Below, one piece after another: positions 37,517 through 47,514 of a stretch of DNA of 64,000 bases. This DNA comes from Pseudomonas asplenii (GTDB lineage Bacteria; Pseudomonadota; Gammaproteobacteria; Pseudomonadales; Pseudomonadaceae). The notes beneath the pieces are model-generated. The model searched no databases. It was given only the letters and a program-made list of their open reading frames with translations, and was not told the DNA's origin. Position 1 is the stretch's first letter; each line of letters starts with the position of its first letter. Position numbers and translations under genes: made by a program. The stretch lies in contig NZ_JSYZ01000009.1 in NCBI RefSeq assembly GCF_001293465.1, positions 356,223 through 420,222 on the forward strand, written 5' to 3'.

Positions 37517-40081
37517 ATGACTCCATTCTTCCGAGACCGGCGGCCAGTCTGGCGCCAGCGTCTGCGTTACCTGCTGCCCGTAACCGGCGGTAGTGCCCTG
37601 TGGTTGGCCAGCCAATGCGCGCTGGCGGAACCGCCCATCGAGTTCCAATCCGGTTTTCTGCACCAGCACCCGGGATATGCCCAAGAGGCCGGCAGCCAGG
37701 CACTCAAGGCGCTGGGCCAGCAGAACGACCTGGGACCGGGACGCTACCGGGTCGAGTTGCTGATCAACCAGCGCCCCGCCGGCAGCCGGGAACTGGACTT
37801 CAGCCTGGACCCCAAGGGCAACCGCCTGCTGCCCTGCCTGTCCGCCGAGTTGCTCGGCACACTGGGCGTAAAACTCGACAGCCTGGCCGAAACCGCGCCT
37901 ACGCCAGGCGGCTGCGTCGAGCTGGCCCGGGTCATTCCCGGCGCCGACAGCCACTTCGAGGGCAGCCAGTTGCGCCTGGAAATCTCCGTTCCACAGATCG
38001 CCATGCGCCGCGACGTCATCGGCTATATCGCACCGGAGCACTGGGAGACCGGCATCAATGCCGCCTTCGTCAACTATCAGCTCTCGACCCAGCAGAGCCG
38101 GCACCGCCTGGGGGGCTCCAGCCACAGCGACGACCTCTACCTCAACGGCGGCGTGAACCTCGGCGCCTGGCGTCTGCGCGGCAATCGTTCGCTGCGCCTG
38201 GACGACCAGGGTCGGCGGGAATGGAACAGCGCCTACAGCTATGCCCAGCGCGACCTGCCCGGCCTGAATGCGAACCTGACCCTGGGCGACACCTTCACCA
38301 GTGGCGATATTTTCAAGAGCCTGGCGTTTCGCGGGGCCATCATCGCCTCCGACCAGGACATGCTGCCGGACACCCTGCAAAGCTACGCGCCGATCATTCG
38401 CGGCACCGCCCAGAGCCGCGCCAAGCTCGAGATCCTGCAGAACGGCTACCCGATCTACTCCACCTTCGTCAGCCCCGGCCCCTATGAAATCGATGATCTC
38501 AGCACCGTGGCCAGCAGTGGCGAACTGGAGATCGTGCTGACCGAGGCCGACGGCCAGGTCCAGCGTTTCACCCAGTCCTATTCCACCTTGTCCAATCTGC
38601 TGCGCGAAGGGGTCTGGCGCTACAGCACAGCCATCGGGCGCCACAACGCCATCGGCTTCGACTCGGACGCGCCACTCTGGCAAGGCACCCTGGCCGTCGG
38701 CACCGGCTGGAGCTCGACCCTCTACGGCGGCCTGATGGGCAGCGATTTCTATCGCGCCGGCAACCTGGGCGTGGCCCGTGACCTGGGCTCGTTCGGCGCC
38801 CTGGCGCTGGACCTGACCCACTCCAGCGCGACCATCGACGCCCCGGCGACAGGCAAGGTGCAGGGGTTGAGCTATGCGATGAAATACGGCAAATCGTTCC
38901 AGACCGGCACCAACCTGCGCTTCGCCGGCTATCGCTATTCCACCGCCGGCTACCGCGACTTCGAGGAGGCCGTGCGCGAACGCGAACGCGATACCCGCTT
39001 CATCGGCAGCCGGCGCAGCCGCCTGGAGGCCAGTGTCTACCAGAAGGTCGGCCGGCAGAGTTCCCTCAACCTGACCGTGTCGCACCAGGATTACTGGCAG
39101 ACCCACTACACCCAGCGCCAGTTTCAATTCGGCTTCAACACCCACCATCGTGGCGTTTCCTATAGCGTCTTCGCACAACAATCGCTGAGCGAAAGGCCCA
39201 ATACCCGGGTGGGCGAGCAACGCCAGTTCGGTCTGAGCGTGTCGCTGCCACTGGATTTCGGCTCGTCGAGCATGCTCTCGTTCGACCTGCAGAACAGCGC
39301 CGGCCGCTCCAGCCAACGCAGCAGCCTGAGCGGTCAGGCCGACGACAACCGGATCAGTTACCGCACCAGCGTCAGCCGCGATGCCCATGACCGATACAAC
39401 ACCGCGCTGTCGCTGGGCTATCAGGGCGCCTCGGGCAACATCGGTGCCGGCCTGACCCAGGGCAGCAATTACCGCAACGCCTCGCTCAATGCCAGCGGCG
39501 CGCTGTTGCTGCATGCCGACGGCCTGGAAATGGGGCCCTATCTGGGTGAGACCGCGGCCCTGGTCGAGGTGCCGGATATCGCCGGCATCGGCGTGCAGAA
39601 CGCCGCCGGGGTGATCACCAATGATCGTGGCTTTGCCCTGGTGCCTTATCTGCGCCCCTATCGCGCCAACACCCTGAGTCTGCAGACCGACCAGTTGGGC
39701 CCGGAGGTCGAGATCGACAATGGCACGGCCCAGGTGGTGCCGCGCCGGGGCGCGGTGGTCAAGACCCGGTTCGCGGCGCGCACGGTCAACCGCCTGTTGA
39801 TCACCGCCCTGACCGCCCAGGGCAAGCCGCTGCCGTTCGGCGCCCAGGTCAGCGATGCCCACGGCAATCCACTCGGCACGGTCGGCCAGGCCGGCCAGGT
39901 GCTGCTCTCCATCGACCCGCAGGTTCAGCGCCTGGAAGTACGCTGGGGCGAGGACAACGGCCAGGGCTGCCCACTGTGGCTCGACCCGCAACAGCTGGAA
40001 CAGACCCAGGGCTACTACGTGCAGACACTGACGTGCCAGACCTCGGAACCCACCGCCCCTTCAACGCAGGAAACGACATGA
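37517..40081 (+). CDS. outer-membrane fimbrial usher
   Basis: The 854-residue usher assembles and secretes the pilus. It has a signal ending QCALA, an N-terminal domain (PIEFQSGFLHQHPGYAQEAG), the usher signature region (LGDTFTSGDIFKSLAFRGAI, and SDQDMLPDTLQSYAPIIRG), the plug/beta-barrel, and C-terminal domains ending CPLWLDPQQLEQTQGYYVQT. I use ATG 37517; a GTG at 37505 in frame is possible and adds four residues. The stop overlaps the adhesin start (ATGA), so they are translationally coupled. Confidence 0.93.
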   Translation: MTPFFRDRRPVWRQRLRYLLPVTGGSALWLASQCALAEPPIEFQSGFLHQHPGYAQEAGSQALKALGQQNDLGPGRYRVELLINQRPAGSRELDFSLDPKGNRLLPCLSAELLGTLGVKLDSLAETAPTPGGCVELARVIPGADSHFEGSQLRLEISVPQIAMRRDVIGYIAPEHWETGINAAFVNYQLSTQQSRHRLGGSSHSDDLYLNGGVNLGAWRLRGNRSLRLDDQGRREWNSAYSYAQRDLPGLNANLTLGDTFTSGDIFKSLAFRGAIIASDQDMLPDTLQSYAPIIRGTAQSRAKLEILQNGYPIYSTFVSPGPYEIDDLSTVASSGELEIVLTEADGQVQRFTQSYSTLSNLLREGVWRYSTAIGRHNAIGFDSDAPLWQGTLAVGTGWSSTLYGGLMGSDFYRAGNLGVARDLGSFGALALDLTHSSATIDAPATGKVQGLSYAMKYGKSFQTGTNLRFAGYRYSTAGYRDFEEAVRERERDTRFIGSRRSRLEASVYQKVGRQSSLNLTVSHQDYWQTHYTQRQFQFGFNTHHRGVSYSVFAQQSLSERPNTRVGEQRQFGLSVSLPLDFGSSSMLSFDLQNSAGRSSQRSSLSGQADDNRISYRTSVSRDAHDRYNTALSLGYQGASGNIGAGLTQGSNYRNASLNASGALLLHADGLEMGPYLGETAALVEVPDIAGIGVQNAAGVITNDRGFALVPYLRPYRANTLSLQTDQLGPEVEIDNGTAQVVPRRGAVVKTRFAARTVNRLLITALTAQGKPLPFGAQVSDAHGNPLGTVGQAGQVLLSIDPQVQRLEVRWGEDNGQGCPLWLDPQQLEQTQGYYVQTLTCQTSEPTAPSTQETT

Positions 40082-41166
40082 ACCGATCGATACGAAAACT
40101 GCTGGCCGCCCTGCTGCTGGCGGCCGGCGGCCAGGCCGGGGCGGCCTTCGCCGGCAACGACAGCTGCTACTGGGAGATCGGTAGCGGGCCTCTGGCCTTC
40201 CAGGCGCAACTGGGTACCCTCTACGTTCCCCTGAATGCACCGCAGGGCAGTGTCATCGGCACCTTTGCCCGGCACACCTTCAGCAGCGGCGGCAGCTCGC
40301 AGTTGGGGTGCCGGATCGAAACCCCCGGCGTGGTGCTGAATTTCCAGGCACGGCCCAGTGTCGCGCTGTTCCCGGGCGACTTGCCGCCGGTCAATGGCGA
40401 GGATCTGAACGGCAAGGTATTCAATACCAATATTCCGGGCGTCGGGGCCTTTATCAAACTGGGATTCCCCTTCGACGGCAGCGGCCTGAACACCTTCATC
40501 CCGGTGGACGGCCGTCCGGTGGCGCCGTTCGACGCCTATCAGGACCAACCCACCGGCCACTTCGCCTTTTCCCTGCAGAGCCTGCGGGCCTGGGTCACCC
40601 TGATCAAGACCGGCCCGATTCCCGCCGGTCCCCATTCGCTGGATGGCAGCGAACTGTTCAGCGGCCAGTTCAGCGGCGTGGGCAAAGGCTTCAGTTTCGC
40701 CGCCCAGGGCACGGTGATCCAGGCTCAGTGCGGCACCACCGGCAACCCGGTGAGTGCCGACCCGGTACGGCTGGGCGAGTGGGACGCGGCCGACTTCAGC
40801 GGCCCGGGCTTTGGCACCCCGGCGGTGTCGTTCTCCATCACGCTCACCGGTTGCGAGGCCGACCCCGAAGACGAGAACGTCGCCATGGCGACCATCAGGC
40901 TCGATGGCGTTCGCGGCTCGCAACCGATCGACGAAGACCGCGGGATTTTCAGCCTGACCAGCGACTCCAGCGCCTCGGGGTTCGGCATCCAGGTCCTGCG
41001 CGGCGATGGCGTGACCCCGGTGGCCCTGGGCACCGAGGTGCCCATGACGCCGATCAGGCCCGGCACGACGGTGCTGGACTTCATGGCCCGCTTCTACCAG
41101 ACCGAGGCTCGGGTGGAGCCCGGCAATGCCAGGGGAGCGCTGAATTTCACCATCACCTACCGCTAG
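40078..41166 (+). CDS. fimbrial tip adhesin
   Basis: The 362-residue product starts in the ATGA overlap with the usher gene and has a signal (RKLLAALLLAAGGQAGAAFA). The N-terminal ~190 residues (NDSCYWEIGSGPLAFQAQLG, with several Cys) would be the receptor-binding lectin domain. The C-terminal part (from about 200; QCGTTGNPVSADPVRLGEWD ... VEPGNARGALNFTITYR) is a pilin domain for attachment to the pilus tip. Size (twice a pilin) and last position in the operon support tip-adhesin identity. The ligand is unknown. Confidence 0.88.
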   Translation: MNRSIRKLLAALLLAAGGQAGAAFAGNDSCYWEIGSGPLAFQAQLGTLYVPLNAPQGSVIGTFARHTFSSGGSSQLGCRIETPGVVLNFQARPSVALFPGDLPPVNGEDLNGKVFNTNIPGVGAFIKLGFPFDGSGLNTFIPVDGRPVAPFDAYQDQPTGHFAFSLQSLRAWVTLIKTGPIPAGPHSLDGSELFSGQFSGVGKGFSFAAQGTVIQAQCGTTGNPVSADPVRLGEWDAADFSGPGFGTPAVSFSITLTGCEADPEDENVAMATIRLDGVRGSQPIDEDRGIFSLTSDSSASGFGIQVLRGDGVTPVALGTEVPMTPIRPGTTVLDFMARFYQTEARVEPGNARGALNFTITYR

Positions 41167-41184
41167 AAACAGGTATCGGGCGTG

Positions 41185-42690
41185 TCAGGCGGTCAGCGTC
41201 GGAGTCGGAGTCGGATAGGGAAAGTCATACCAGGTCGCCTTGTTGTCGAAGCTGACGTACGGGCGGATCTCGAGCATTTCACCTATCTTGAAACGCTGCA
41301 GTGTAGCTTTCGAGATAGTGCCCGCCGGCACCGTCCCGGACGCGGGGACTGAAGCGGCCTCCAGTACCGTGATGGTTTCCTGCCCGCCGCCGGCGAGCAG
41401 CCCTATGACCCTCACCCGCAGGAATTGTGAGGTCGACAGGTACTTCCAACTGCCCAGGGTAAAGGTCGCCACGCCCCCGTCGACAATGCTCGAAAGCGGC
41501 AGCCGGTCGTTCGTGACCTTGTCGCACTGGATCATCGGCAGGTCGGTCAGGCTGGAAATGCTCAGTTGATGGACGGCGGAGGGCAGCGGATCGGGACGGC
41601 TGGGCACGCTGACGGCAAAGGAGACGGGAATGGTCTTTTTCAGATTGCGCGCGATGTATTCCCTTGGAATACGGTATTCGCGACCGCCGACGGTGGTCGG
41701 CGTGTCCGCCTGATAGAAACCGAAGGAACCCGGTTCGCCAAACAGCACCGCCGCGGTTTCATCCTCCGAGATCAGCGCATTTTGCGGGATGATCACGATG
41801 GCGCCATTCAGCACGACGTCGGCGGGGTTGGGGTTCAGTTGACTGGCCTGGGGACTGCCCGTGGCTTCCTTCACTCGGGGGTAGCTCAGGTCACGGGGTA
41901 TTGGGGCGGCCTTGATATCCAGATCGACCCGCGCCGACAACTCGCTGCGATTGCCCGCGCGGTCCTCGACCCGATAGCGCGCATAACCTTCGCGGTCACC
42001 GAAATCGCGAAACGCCCGTCCCGGATACACCGCTTCCAGTACGGCAGGGACCGGATCAGGCACGGTCAACTGATCGACCCTCAGTTGATCCGGCTCGCCC
42101 GTTCCGGTTCTTTCATTCAGGTACCAGGTGATGACATCGCCCGGTCTGGGCCCGCCAGCAAGCGCATCGTAAGGGGGGATGATCGCCTTGACCTCATCGT
42201 TGTTTTCCGGACGCGCCAGGTAGGCGGCGGTCACGCCATTGAGGCGGATCTCGTCGGGGAAAATCGGTTTTTCGTCGGTCTGGTTCAACAGCGGCTTGGT
42301 TTTATCGATGGTCAGCGTGAGCTTCTGCGAGTCGAACTTCTCGCCGTTGGCCAGGGTCAGCTCATACATGACTTCATGCTGACCTTCGCCAAAGCCCTCC
42401 ACCGGCGCCTCGAAGACCAGGTCCGTCTCCGGGACCGGAGCCGTCCATTGCCGGAAGCCAAATTCCGAACTGTCCCATCTGAGTCGCACCGACTCCGGGG
42501 TTTGCGGGGTCGGCACGGAGTTACCCCACATGGGGACGATAATCGTCAAAGGCCGGGTCAGCGCCGAAATCGGTAGCAGGTTTTCCTCGCCATTCGGAAT
42601 GTCCGGCAGCGCGTCCGGAGCCCGCGGAGCCTTCGGTTCCTGGACCTGCTGGAGGGGGGAATGGTTTTTCGAACGCTTGGACTTCGACAT
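41185..42690 (-). CDS. Ig-like repeat protein (501 aa)
   Basis: MSKSKRSKNHSPLQQVQEPK begins a Lys-rich, signal-less N-terminus followed by Ig-like beta repeats. It belongs with the proteins encoded at 26066 and 45290: AYLARPENNDEVKAIIPPYD, ITWYLNERTGTGEPDQLRVD and ADVVLNGAIVIIPQNALISE show the repeated pattern. GAGGAG precedes ATG 42690. It is convergent with the fimbrial adhesin gene, 18 bp away with no obvious terminator, and downstream of the autotransporter gene on the same strand (156-bp gap). No lux-box-like element was found upstream. Function unknown. Confidence 0.65.
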   Translation of the reverse strand: MSKSKRSKNHSPLQQVQEPKAPRAPDALPDIPNGEENLLPISALTRPLTIIVPMWGNSVPTPQTPESVRLRWDSSEFGFRQWTAPVPETDLVFEAPVEGFGEGQHEVMYELTLANGEKFDSQKLTLTIDKTKPLLNQTDEKPIFPDEIRLNGVTAAYLARPENNDEVKAIIPPYDALAGGPRPGDVITWYLNERTGTGEPDQLRVDQLTVPDPVPAVLEAVYPGRAFRDFGDREGYARYRVEDRAGNRSELSARVDLDIKAAPIPRDLSYPRVKEATGSPQASQLNPNPADVVLNGAIVIIPQNALISEDETAAVLFGEPGSFGFYQADTPTTVGGREYRIPREYIARNLKKTIPVSFAVSVPSRPDPLPSAVHQLSISSLTDLPMIQCDKVTNDRLPLSSIVDGGVATFTLGSWKYLSTSQFLRVRVIGLLAGGGQETITVLEAASVPASGTVPAGTISKATLQRFKIGEMLEIRPYVSFDNKATWYDFPYPTPTPTLTA

Positions 42691-42846
42691 TATCGCTCTC
42701 CTCGCCCCGGACAGGCAGCCGGGTATAGTGAACCTGACCGCCTGCGCCTTGACCTGTGAAGCTGTTGAACGCCCTGCCGCACGACTACTCAGGTGCGGAT
42801 CGTCGTTTGCCCGCCGTGGTTTGCACCAGGCCGACCCGGCACTGCC

Positions 42847-45120
42847 TTACCACTTGTACTCGACGCCCAGATTCACGCCCCACGGCTGCTTGACCTGATT
42901 GCCATGGCTGTAGTCCAGGTCGGCATGCATCTGCACCTTGTCGCTGACCTTCATCGTCGCACCGCCACCCAGGGCCAGGCGCGAACCGGAGAGGTCGTTG
43001 TTGAAGGTGGTGTTGTTGACCCGCACGTCGTTGCGCTTGACGAACTCGTTGACCACCGCGGCCTTGAGATAGGGCTGCACGACCTGCCCGTCGCCCAGGT
43101 CGATATCGCGCCCGAACGTGGAACCCAGGGTGCCCAGCAGCGAACGGCCATGGTCGCCATGGGCCGTCATGCCATTGTCCAGCGCGTAGGACTTGCCCTG
43201 TACCGCCAGGGCCGCGACCTGGGCATAGGGCTCGACGAAATAGCCATCGTCGAGCTTGATATGCCGGCCGAACTCCAGGGTGGTGCCCACGCCGGTGGTG
43301 GCGTAGTTGCCCTTGGCCTTGGCGCCATCGCTGAGGCTGACGCTGGACGCGTTCTGGAAACGGTTGAGCTTGAGCACACCGTCGAAGTAGTAGCCGCTGT
43401 CGGCATCGAGCCAGGTGGCATAGGAGCCGATGTAGTAGCTGTCGACCTCGCCGGTGGTGCCATGCTTGATCTGCAGGTCGGAACGGCTGTAGCCGCCCAG
43501 CAGGCCGACCACCCACTGGCCATCGCCCAGGGCGGGCAACGGCGTGTCGACACCGAAGCTCAGGCCATGCTGGGTCTGCTTGTAGGCCATGCCCGAGTCG
43601 GCGGAGACATCGAAACGGTTGCCATAGGCGCGCATCCAGCCACCGGTCTGGCCGTTGTTCATGCGCACCTCGCCCATGCGGCTGCGCAGGGTGCTCAACT
43701 CGCCATACCAGGCGGTGCGCGAGGCGTCGAACAGCGAGAGGATCGAGTCGGTGCCGGGGCTGATGACCTTGCTCGAGGCATCCAGGTACCAATCGTTGGC
43801 ACCGACCTTGATCAGGTCGTAGGAAAAGATCCCGAGGTCGACCCGGCCATTGAGCAGCGAGAACGACGCATCGCCGGCGGCGGCACGCACCACATGGATC
43901 TGCTTGTCGGACAACGGGTCGGCTCCGCTGCTGGCCACATCCAGGGTATGGCTGCCGGTGGCGGTGCCGGTGATATCCAGGAAGTCGGTACGGCCCGTGG
44001 CGAAATCGGTGTGCATGATGAAGTTGCCATTGCCGCTGAGGTTCTCCACCGACAGGGTGTAGAAGCTGCCCGGCTGGCCGAACTGCACCGAGCCGCCGCT
44101 CATGGCCAGGTTCTTCAGCTCGCCGTCCTCGACCATGATCCACTTGCCCTGGCTGTTGAGCGTCAGGGTGTCGACGTTTTGCAGGCGTCCGGTCAGGGTC
44201 GCAGCGTTCTGCAGGGTCACATTGGCGGTACTGCCTGCCTCGGCCACCACGTCACCGACCAGAGCGCTGTTGCTGACATCGAGATTCGCCTTGGCACCGT
44301 CGATCACTTGCAGCAGGAGGCCGTTACTGCCCACCAGCGTCGCGCCATTGCGGACGTTGATCGTCGACTCGTTGTTGCCTCCGGGGTTGTTGACCAGGAT
44401 CGCCGCCCCGCTGAGGCCTTCGACATGGGTGCCATCGAGCGTCACCTGGGAACCGTTGGAGCTGCCTGCGGTATCGCCGAGGAGAAGTCCGTTGCGCCCG
44501 CCGGTGATCGAACCGCCGGTTGCCTGCAGGGTGCCGCCGAAAACCTGCACGCCATCGCTGGTGGCGCCGGACACCACGCTGTTGTTCAACACCAGGCTGC
44601 TGAGCCCACTCACCAATGCGCCGACGGTACCGCCCGCCAGAACACTGTCACTGACGATGGCCGTGGAACCGCTCCCCCCCGTCTCGCCGACAATCAGCGC
44701 GGTTCTATCACTGGTCACCGTGCTGCCGGCGGCGATCCTGGCGGTGGCGCCCCCTATCAGGGCAACGCCGGTCGCCGCCCCCCCGCTGACCTGAGTACCG
44801 CCAAGGTCAAGGCTGGTCCCCACATCCGCACTGATGCCGAGGGTCGAGGCGCCTGTCGCGGTGAGTACCGAAGTGCCCACCAGGCGATAGCTGTCCGGGG
44901 CGGTCGTGTGGTCGATGGTCAGATTCTCGTTGATCAGATCCCGCGCCTGAGCGGCGTTGCAGAACACCAGCAACGGTATGAACGTCAATGCGGCGGCCTT
45001 GCTCCATGAACAACGACGCCATAGGGAACGACGGGCCGGCGAACTGATCGCACGCACCAGTGGATTGAGGTTGAGCACAGAACCGACCGGCATAACGCCA
45101 TCTGAAAATTGAAAATTCAT
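42847..45120 (-). CDS. pertactin-type autotransporter
   Basis: The 757-residue type V secreted protein has an extended signal of about 59 residues (SKAAALTFIPLLVFCNAAQA). The beta-helical passenger (about 60-450) consists of repeated short strands with SGGAATGVALIGGATARIAA and NVRNGATLVGSNGLL, without an RGD or protease triad that I can see. A pertactin-like linker (GNFIMHTDFATGRTDFLDIT) leads to a C-terminal translocator barrel (about 480-757) ending GVNLGVEYKW with the required terminal aromatic. It is probably a surface adhesin. It lies between two Ig-like protein genes on the same strand; a near-perfect inverted repeat at 45191-45223 lies upstream. Confidence 0.9.
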   Translation of the reverse strand: MNFQFSDGVMPVGSVLNLNPLVRAISSPARRSLWRRCSWSKAAALTFIPLLVFCNAAQARDLINENLTIDHTTAPDSYRLVGTSVLTATGASTLGISADVGTSLDLGGTQVSGGAATGVALIGGATARIAAGSTVTSDRTALIVGETGGSGSTAIVSDSVLAGGTVGALVSGLSSLVLNNSVVSGATSDGVQVFGGTLQATGGSITGGRNGLLLGDTAGSSNGSQVTLDGTHVEGLSGAAILVNNPGGNNESTINVRNGATLVGSNGLLLQVIDGAKANLDVSNSALVGDVVAEAGSTANVTLQNAATLTGRLQNVDTLTLNSQGKWIMVEDGELKNLAMSGGSVQFGQPGSFYTLSVENLSGNGNFIMHTDFATGRTDFLDITGTATGSHTLDVASSGADPLSDKQIHVVRAAAGDASFSLLNGRVDLGIFSYDLIKVGANDWYLDASSKVISPGTDSILSLFDASRTAWYGELSTLRSRMGEVRMNNGQTGGWMRAYGNRFDVSADSGMAYKQTQHGLSFGVDTPLPALGDGQWVVGLLGGYSRSDLQIKHGTTGEVDSYYIGSYATWLDADSGYYFDGVLKLNRFQNASSVSLSDGAKAKGNYATTGVGTTLEFGRHIKLDDGYFVEPYAQVAALAVQGKSYALDNGMTAHGDHGRSLLGTLGSTFGRDIDLGDGQVVQPYLKAAVVNEFVKRNDVRVNNTTFNNDLSGSRLALGGGATMKVSDKVQMHADLDYSHGNQVKQPWGVNLGVEYKW

Positions 45121-45190
45121 TGATTTTTAAACCATCGTCACACCCAAAAGGAGGAAAAAGCCTATAGATTCATTAGCTACTGATATGTAG

Positions 45191-45223
45191 GAATTTTCCT
45201 GATAGAGTTAGGAAAATTTCCGA
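45191..45223. promoter_or_regulatory. AT-rich inverted repeat upstream of autotransporter
   Basis: GGAATTTTCCT and AGGAAAATTTCC form arms that match apart from one extra base, separated by about 9 bp. It is 70-100 bp before the autotransporter start and could be an operator. No regulator was identified. Confidence 0.4.
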
Positions 45224-45239
45224 TTAAAAACGCCGGGCC

Positions 45240-45279
45240 TATACAAAAACAACAGCCAGAGCGGTTATCCACTCTGGCT
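45240..45279 (-). terminator. intrinsic terminator after the 682-aa Ig-like gene
   Basis: On the minus strand AGCCAGAG and CTCTGGCT form an 8-bp stem (45254-45279) followed by GTTGTTTTTG. It sits 11 bp after the stop of the gene at 45290, isolating the autotransporter as its own unit. Confidence 0.85.
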
Positions 45280-45289
45280 ATTCAAACAA

Positions 45290-47338
45290 CTAGGGCGTCG
45301 GCTGCGTGGGCGGTATTGGGCAGGGCAAATCGGATACGTACATGCCGACTTTAACATCGGCAAATTTCGAAGTAACAGTCTCCCCTGTCTTATCCACAAA
45401 GGAGTAAGTTGCCCTTGCTCTTCCACCCGGACTGGTCGTCGGTATATAGATAGGCTTGACATAAGCGTCATAGCCAATACGCCAAACAAATCCCGTAACG
45501 GGCCAGTCCGGTCCCAAAGTGACGGGTAGCTCGTATTCTGCAGCGATTTCGCCGTCAGTGGGGTCCGAATGCTGATAAGCCACCCACTTCAATGTGAGTG
45601 TATCGCCGGGTCCAAGATCCTTGCTCAGATCCGGTATTCTCAGGCGCACAGACGGATCATCGGGGTTATTCGGGCCACCGGGTGTATAGGGTGGATCGTA
45701 CAATGCAGGGCAGGCGAGGAAACCAAAATCGTTGACGCCCTCGAACTCCGGAGCATCGGGCCGATAGACCACGGCATTGACATTGACCTCCGTATAAGGC
45801 GAACGCTGCCAGTTGCCGGATGTCTTGTCCCTGATCCGATAATGGACAAGCACCTTGGGACCGTTGCCCTCATCATAGATATACTTCCAGGGTATAGTCA
45901 CCGTTTCGTCTTCACCGCCTTCATTGCCCTTGAGCGGGATATCGGCTTCCTCGACATGGTAAGCGCCCCAATAGAACTCTATGACCTTTCCAACATCGGC
46001 CGTTGTATCGTCATAAAAGGTGAACTCGAACGTCGCATCTTCCCCGTCATCCGCACGCACCAGCACATTGGGCTGGCCGGGTGTGCTCTTGCCAAAGACT
46101 TCGCCAGGCGTCATATCGGCATTGACCGGGTCGGGCCAATCGATCGGATTATCGGGGCCCGGTCCCGGGACGGAAAAGTACACATCCACCGAACTGGTGA
46201 AAGGTCCACGTGGCACCGTACCGCGCAGAAACCGGTAGCCGATGGGGGTCGGTATCCGCCCTCCGTTACTCCAATCGTACTCCTTGATCAGGACATCCTC
46301 GGGTACCTTGATCCGCTTTGGCCATGTCGGTGATGAACCGATGGGCTCCGCTGTCAACTTGCTCTGACCCCAGGTCACCTCGATATTGTCGGTCGGTTTA
46401 TGGGGGGTGAACTCCTCGATAACGACATAGATACCATCAAGCGCATCGTTCTGATTGACAAAGCCCTTGGGCTGGGACTGAGGGACGCTCGGATTTTGAA
46501 AGTTGCTGGGCATCACCCCAATCGCCACACCCACCTCTGTCGGATGAGACAATGGAGTGCGGTTTCCCGCCTTATCGAACAGTGTATAAGCGACAAAGCA
46601 ACCGCCATCGCCTTTGTCACGAATATAATCGACAGGAAAGTAGATCTTTCGATCGTCTGGCACTGAAACATTAGCAATGGGAAGCGGAGCATTTGGATCA
46701 TTTGGATCGAATGAAGGGACTTCGGTGACCCACCAGTAGGCTATTTTGTCTTTCGGCTGATAGTCGGGATAATCGGGAATCTCCGCTTCCACGCCTGTAG
46801 GCTCCGCCGCATCCAGATCGGCATCTTCGAGTTCTGTCGGCAGTATCAACTTCAACGGTTCAGGGTCATCAGCATCGGCGTAAGGAGCTTTAGTATCGCG
46901 GATCGCCGGGAACACACCACTGTGATCCGTAGTACCGTTGGCTAAACGAATATCATACTTGATCGAAAAAGCACCTTCGGTATCTCCCCAAACTTCAAGC
47001 GGGATATTCATTTCCAAAGGAAAACCTGGCAAATTGTTGCCATCGATGAGCCTACTATCAACCTGTTGATACACACCATCGGATGGGTTGCGTCCCGGCG
47101 CCCAGAATAGAAACACCTCATTGTCTTCACCAGGATTTGGAGTATTGGTCCATCTCTGAATACTCACTTTCAATGCCGCATAGTTATACGGCCTGCCGAT
47201 GGTGCCATCCGCAGGATCGATAACTCCGACGGGAACAGGCAGCACTGGATCTTTAGGCGTTGTGCGACGCTCCGCCAGGGTCTTACGAAACGCCTGCCGC
47301 CCCTGGGCCGCAAGCGTCTTGATATCGGAGACTGTCAT
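45290..47338 (-). CDS. Ig-like repeat protein (682 aa)
   Basis: ATG 47338 (MTVSDIKTLAAQGRQAFRKT) is chosen because the upstream in-frame ATG at 47485 lies before the predicted transcription start; AAGGA and GAGGAG precede it. After a short helical N-terminus come about five beta repeats with conserved phrases (LKVSIQRWTNTPNPGEDNEV; IPWKYIYDEGNGPKVLVHYR; VYFSVPGPGPDNPIDWPDPV), similar to proteins at 26066 and 41185. No signal peptide or membrane segment was seen. Its promoter region has a lux-box-like palindrome at 47495-47514, tying it to the RHS units. Function unknown; Ig-like architecture hints at surface or complex assembly. Confidence 0.65.
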   Translation of the reverse strand: MTVSDIKTLAAQGRQAFRKTLAERRTTPKDPVLPVPVGVIDPADGTIGRPYNYAALKVSIQRWTNTPNPGEDNEVFLFWAPGRNPSDGVYQQVDSRLIDGNNLPGFPLEMNIPLEVWGDTEGAFSIKYDIRLANGTTDHSGVFPAIRDTKAPYADADDPEPLKLILPTELEDADLDAAEPTGVEAEIPDYPDYQPKDKIAYWWVTEVPSFDPNDPNAPLPIANVSVPDDRKIYFPVDYIRDKGDGGCFVAYTLFDKAGNRTPLSHPTEVGVAIGVMPSNFQNPSVPQSQPKGFVNQNDALDGIYVVIEEFTPHKPTDNIEVTWGQSKLTAEPIGSSPTWPKRIKVPEDVLIKEYDWSNGGRIPTPIGYRFLRGTVPRGPFTSSVDVYFSVPGPGPDNPIDWPDPVNADMTPGEVFGKSTPGQPNVLVRADDGEDATFEFTFYDDTTADVGKVIEFYWGAYHVEEADIPLKGNEGGEDETVTIPWKYIYDEGNGPKVLVHYRIRDKTSGNWQRSPYTEVNVNAVVYRPDAPEFEGVNDFGFLACPALYDPPYTPGGPNNPDDPSVRLRIPDLSKDLGPGDTLTLKWVAYQHSDPTDGEIAAEYELPVTLGPDWPVTGFVWRIGYDAYVKPIYIPTTSPGGRARATYSFVDKTGETVTSKFADVKVGMYVSDLPCPIPPTQPTP

Positions 47339-47494
47339 GTCCTTGCACTCCTCTCGTTCGCTATCAAACCCTGTCTGCCAGGGAAAGGAATAAGATTCGG
47401 CAGTCGATCGAGACGACAGTCCACGGACACTTCGGCTTGACTCGCCCGGCCACTGGGGCCTGGACAGATTTAACGCCATGCTCAAGGATTTGGA

Positions 47495-47514
47495 TACTGT
47501 CAGAAATGACAGGT
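47495..47514 (-). promoter_or_regulatory. lux-box-like palindrome before the 682-aa Ig-like gene
   Basis: Minus strand: ACCTGTCATTTCTGACAGTA, near-perfect palindrome. A TTAAAT -10 candidate (47468-47473) lies at the family distance. Beyond it, 47519-47748 is GC-rich and holds no gene I can support. Confidence 0.7.
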
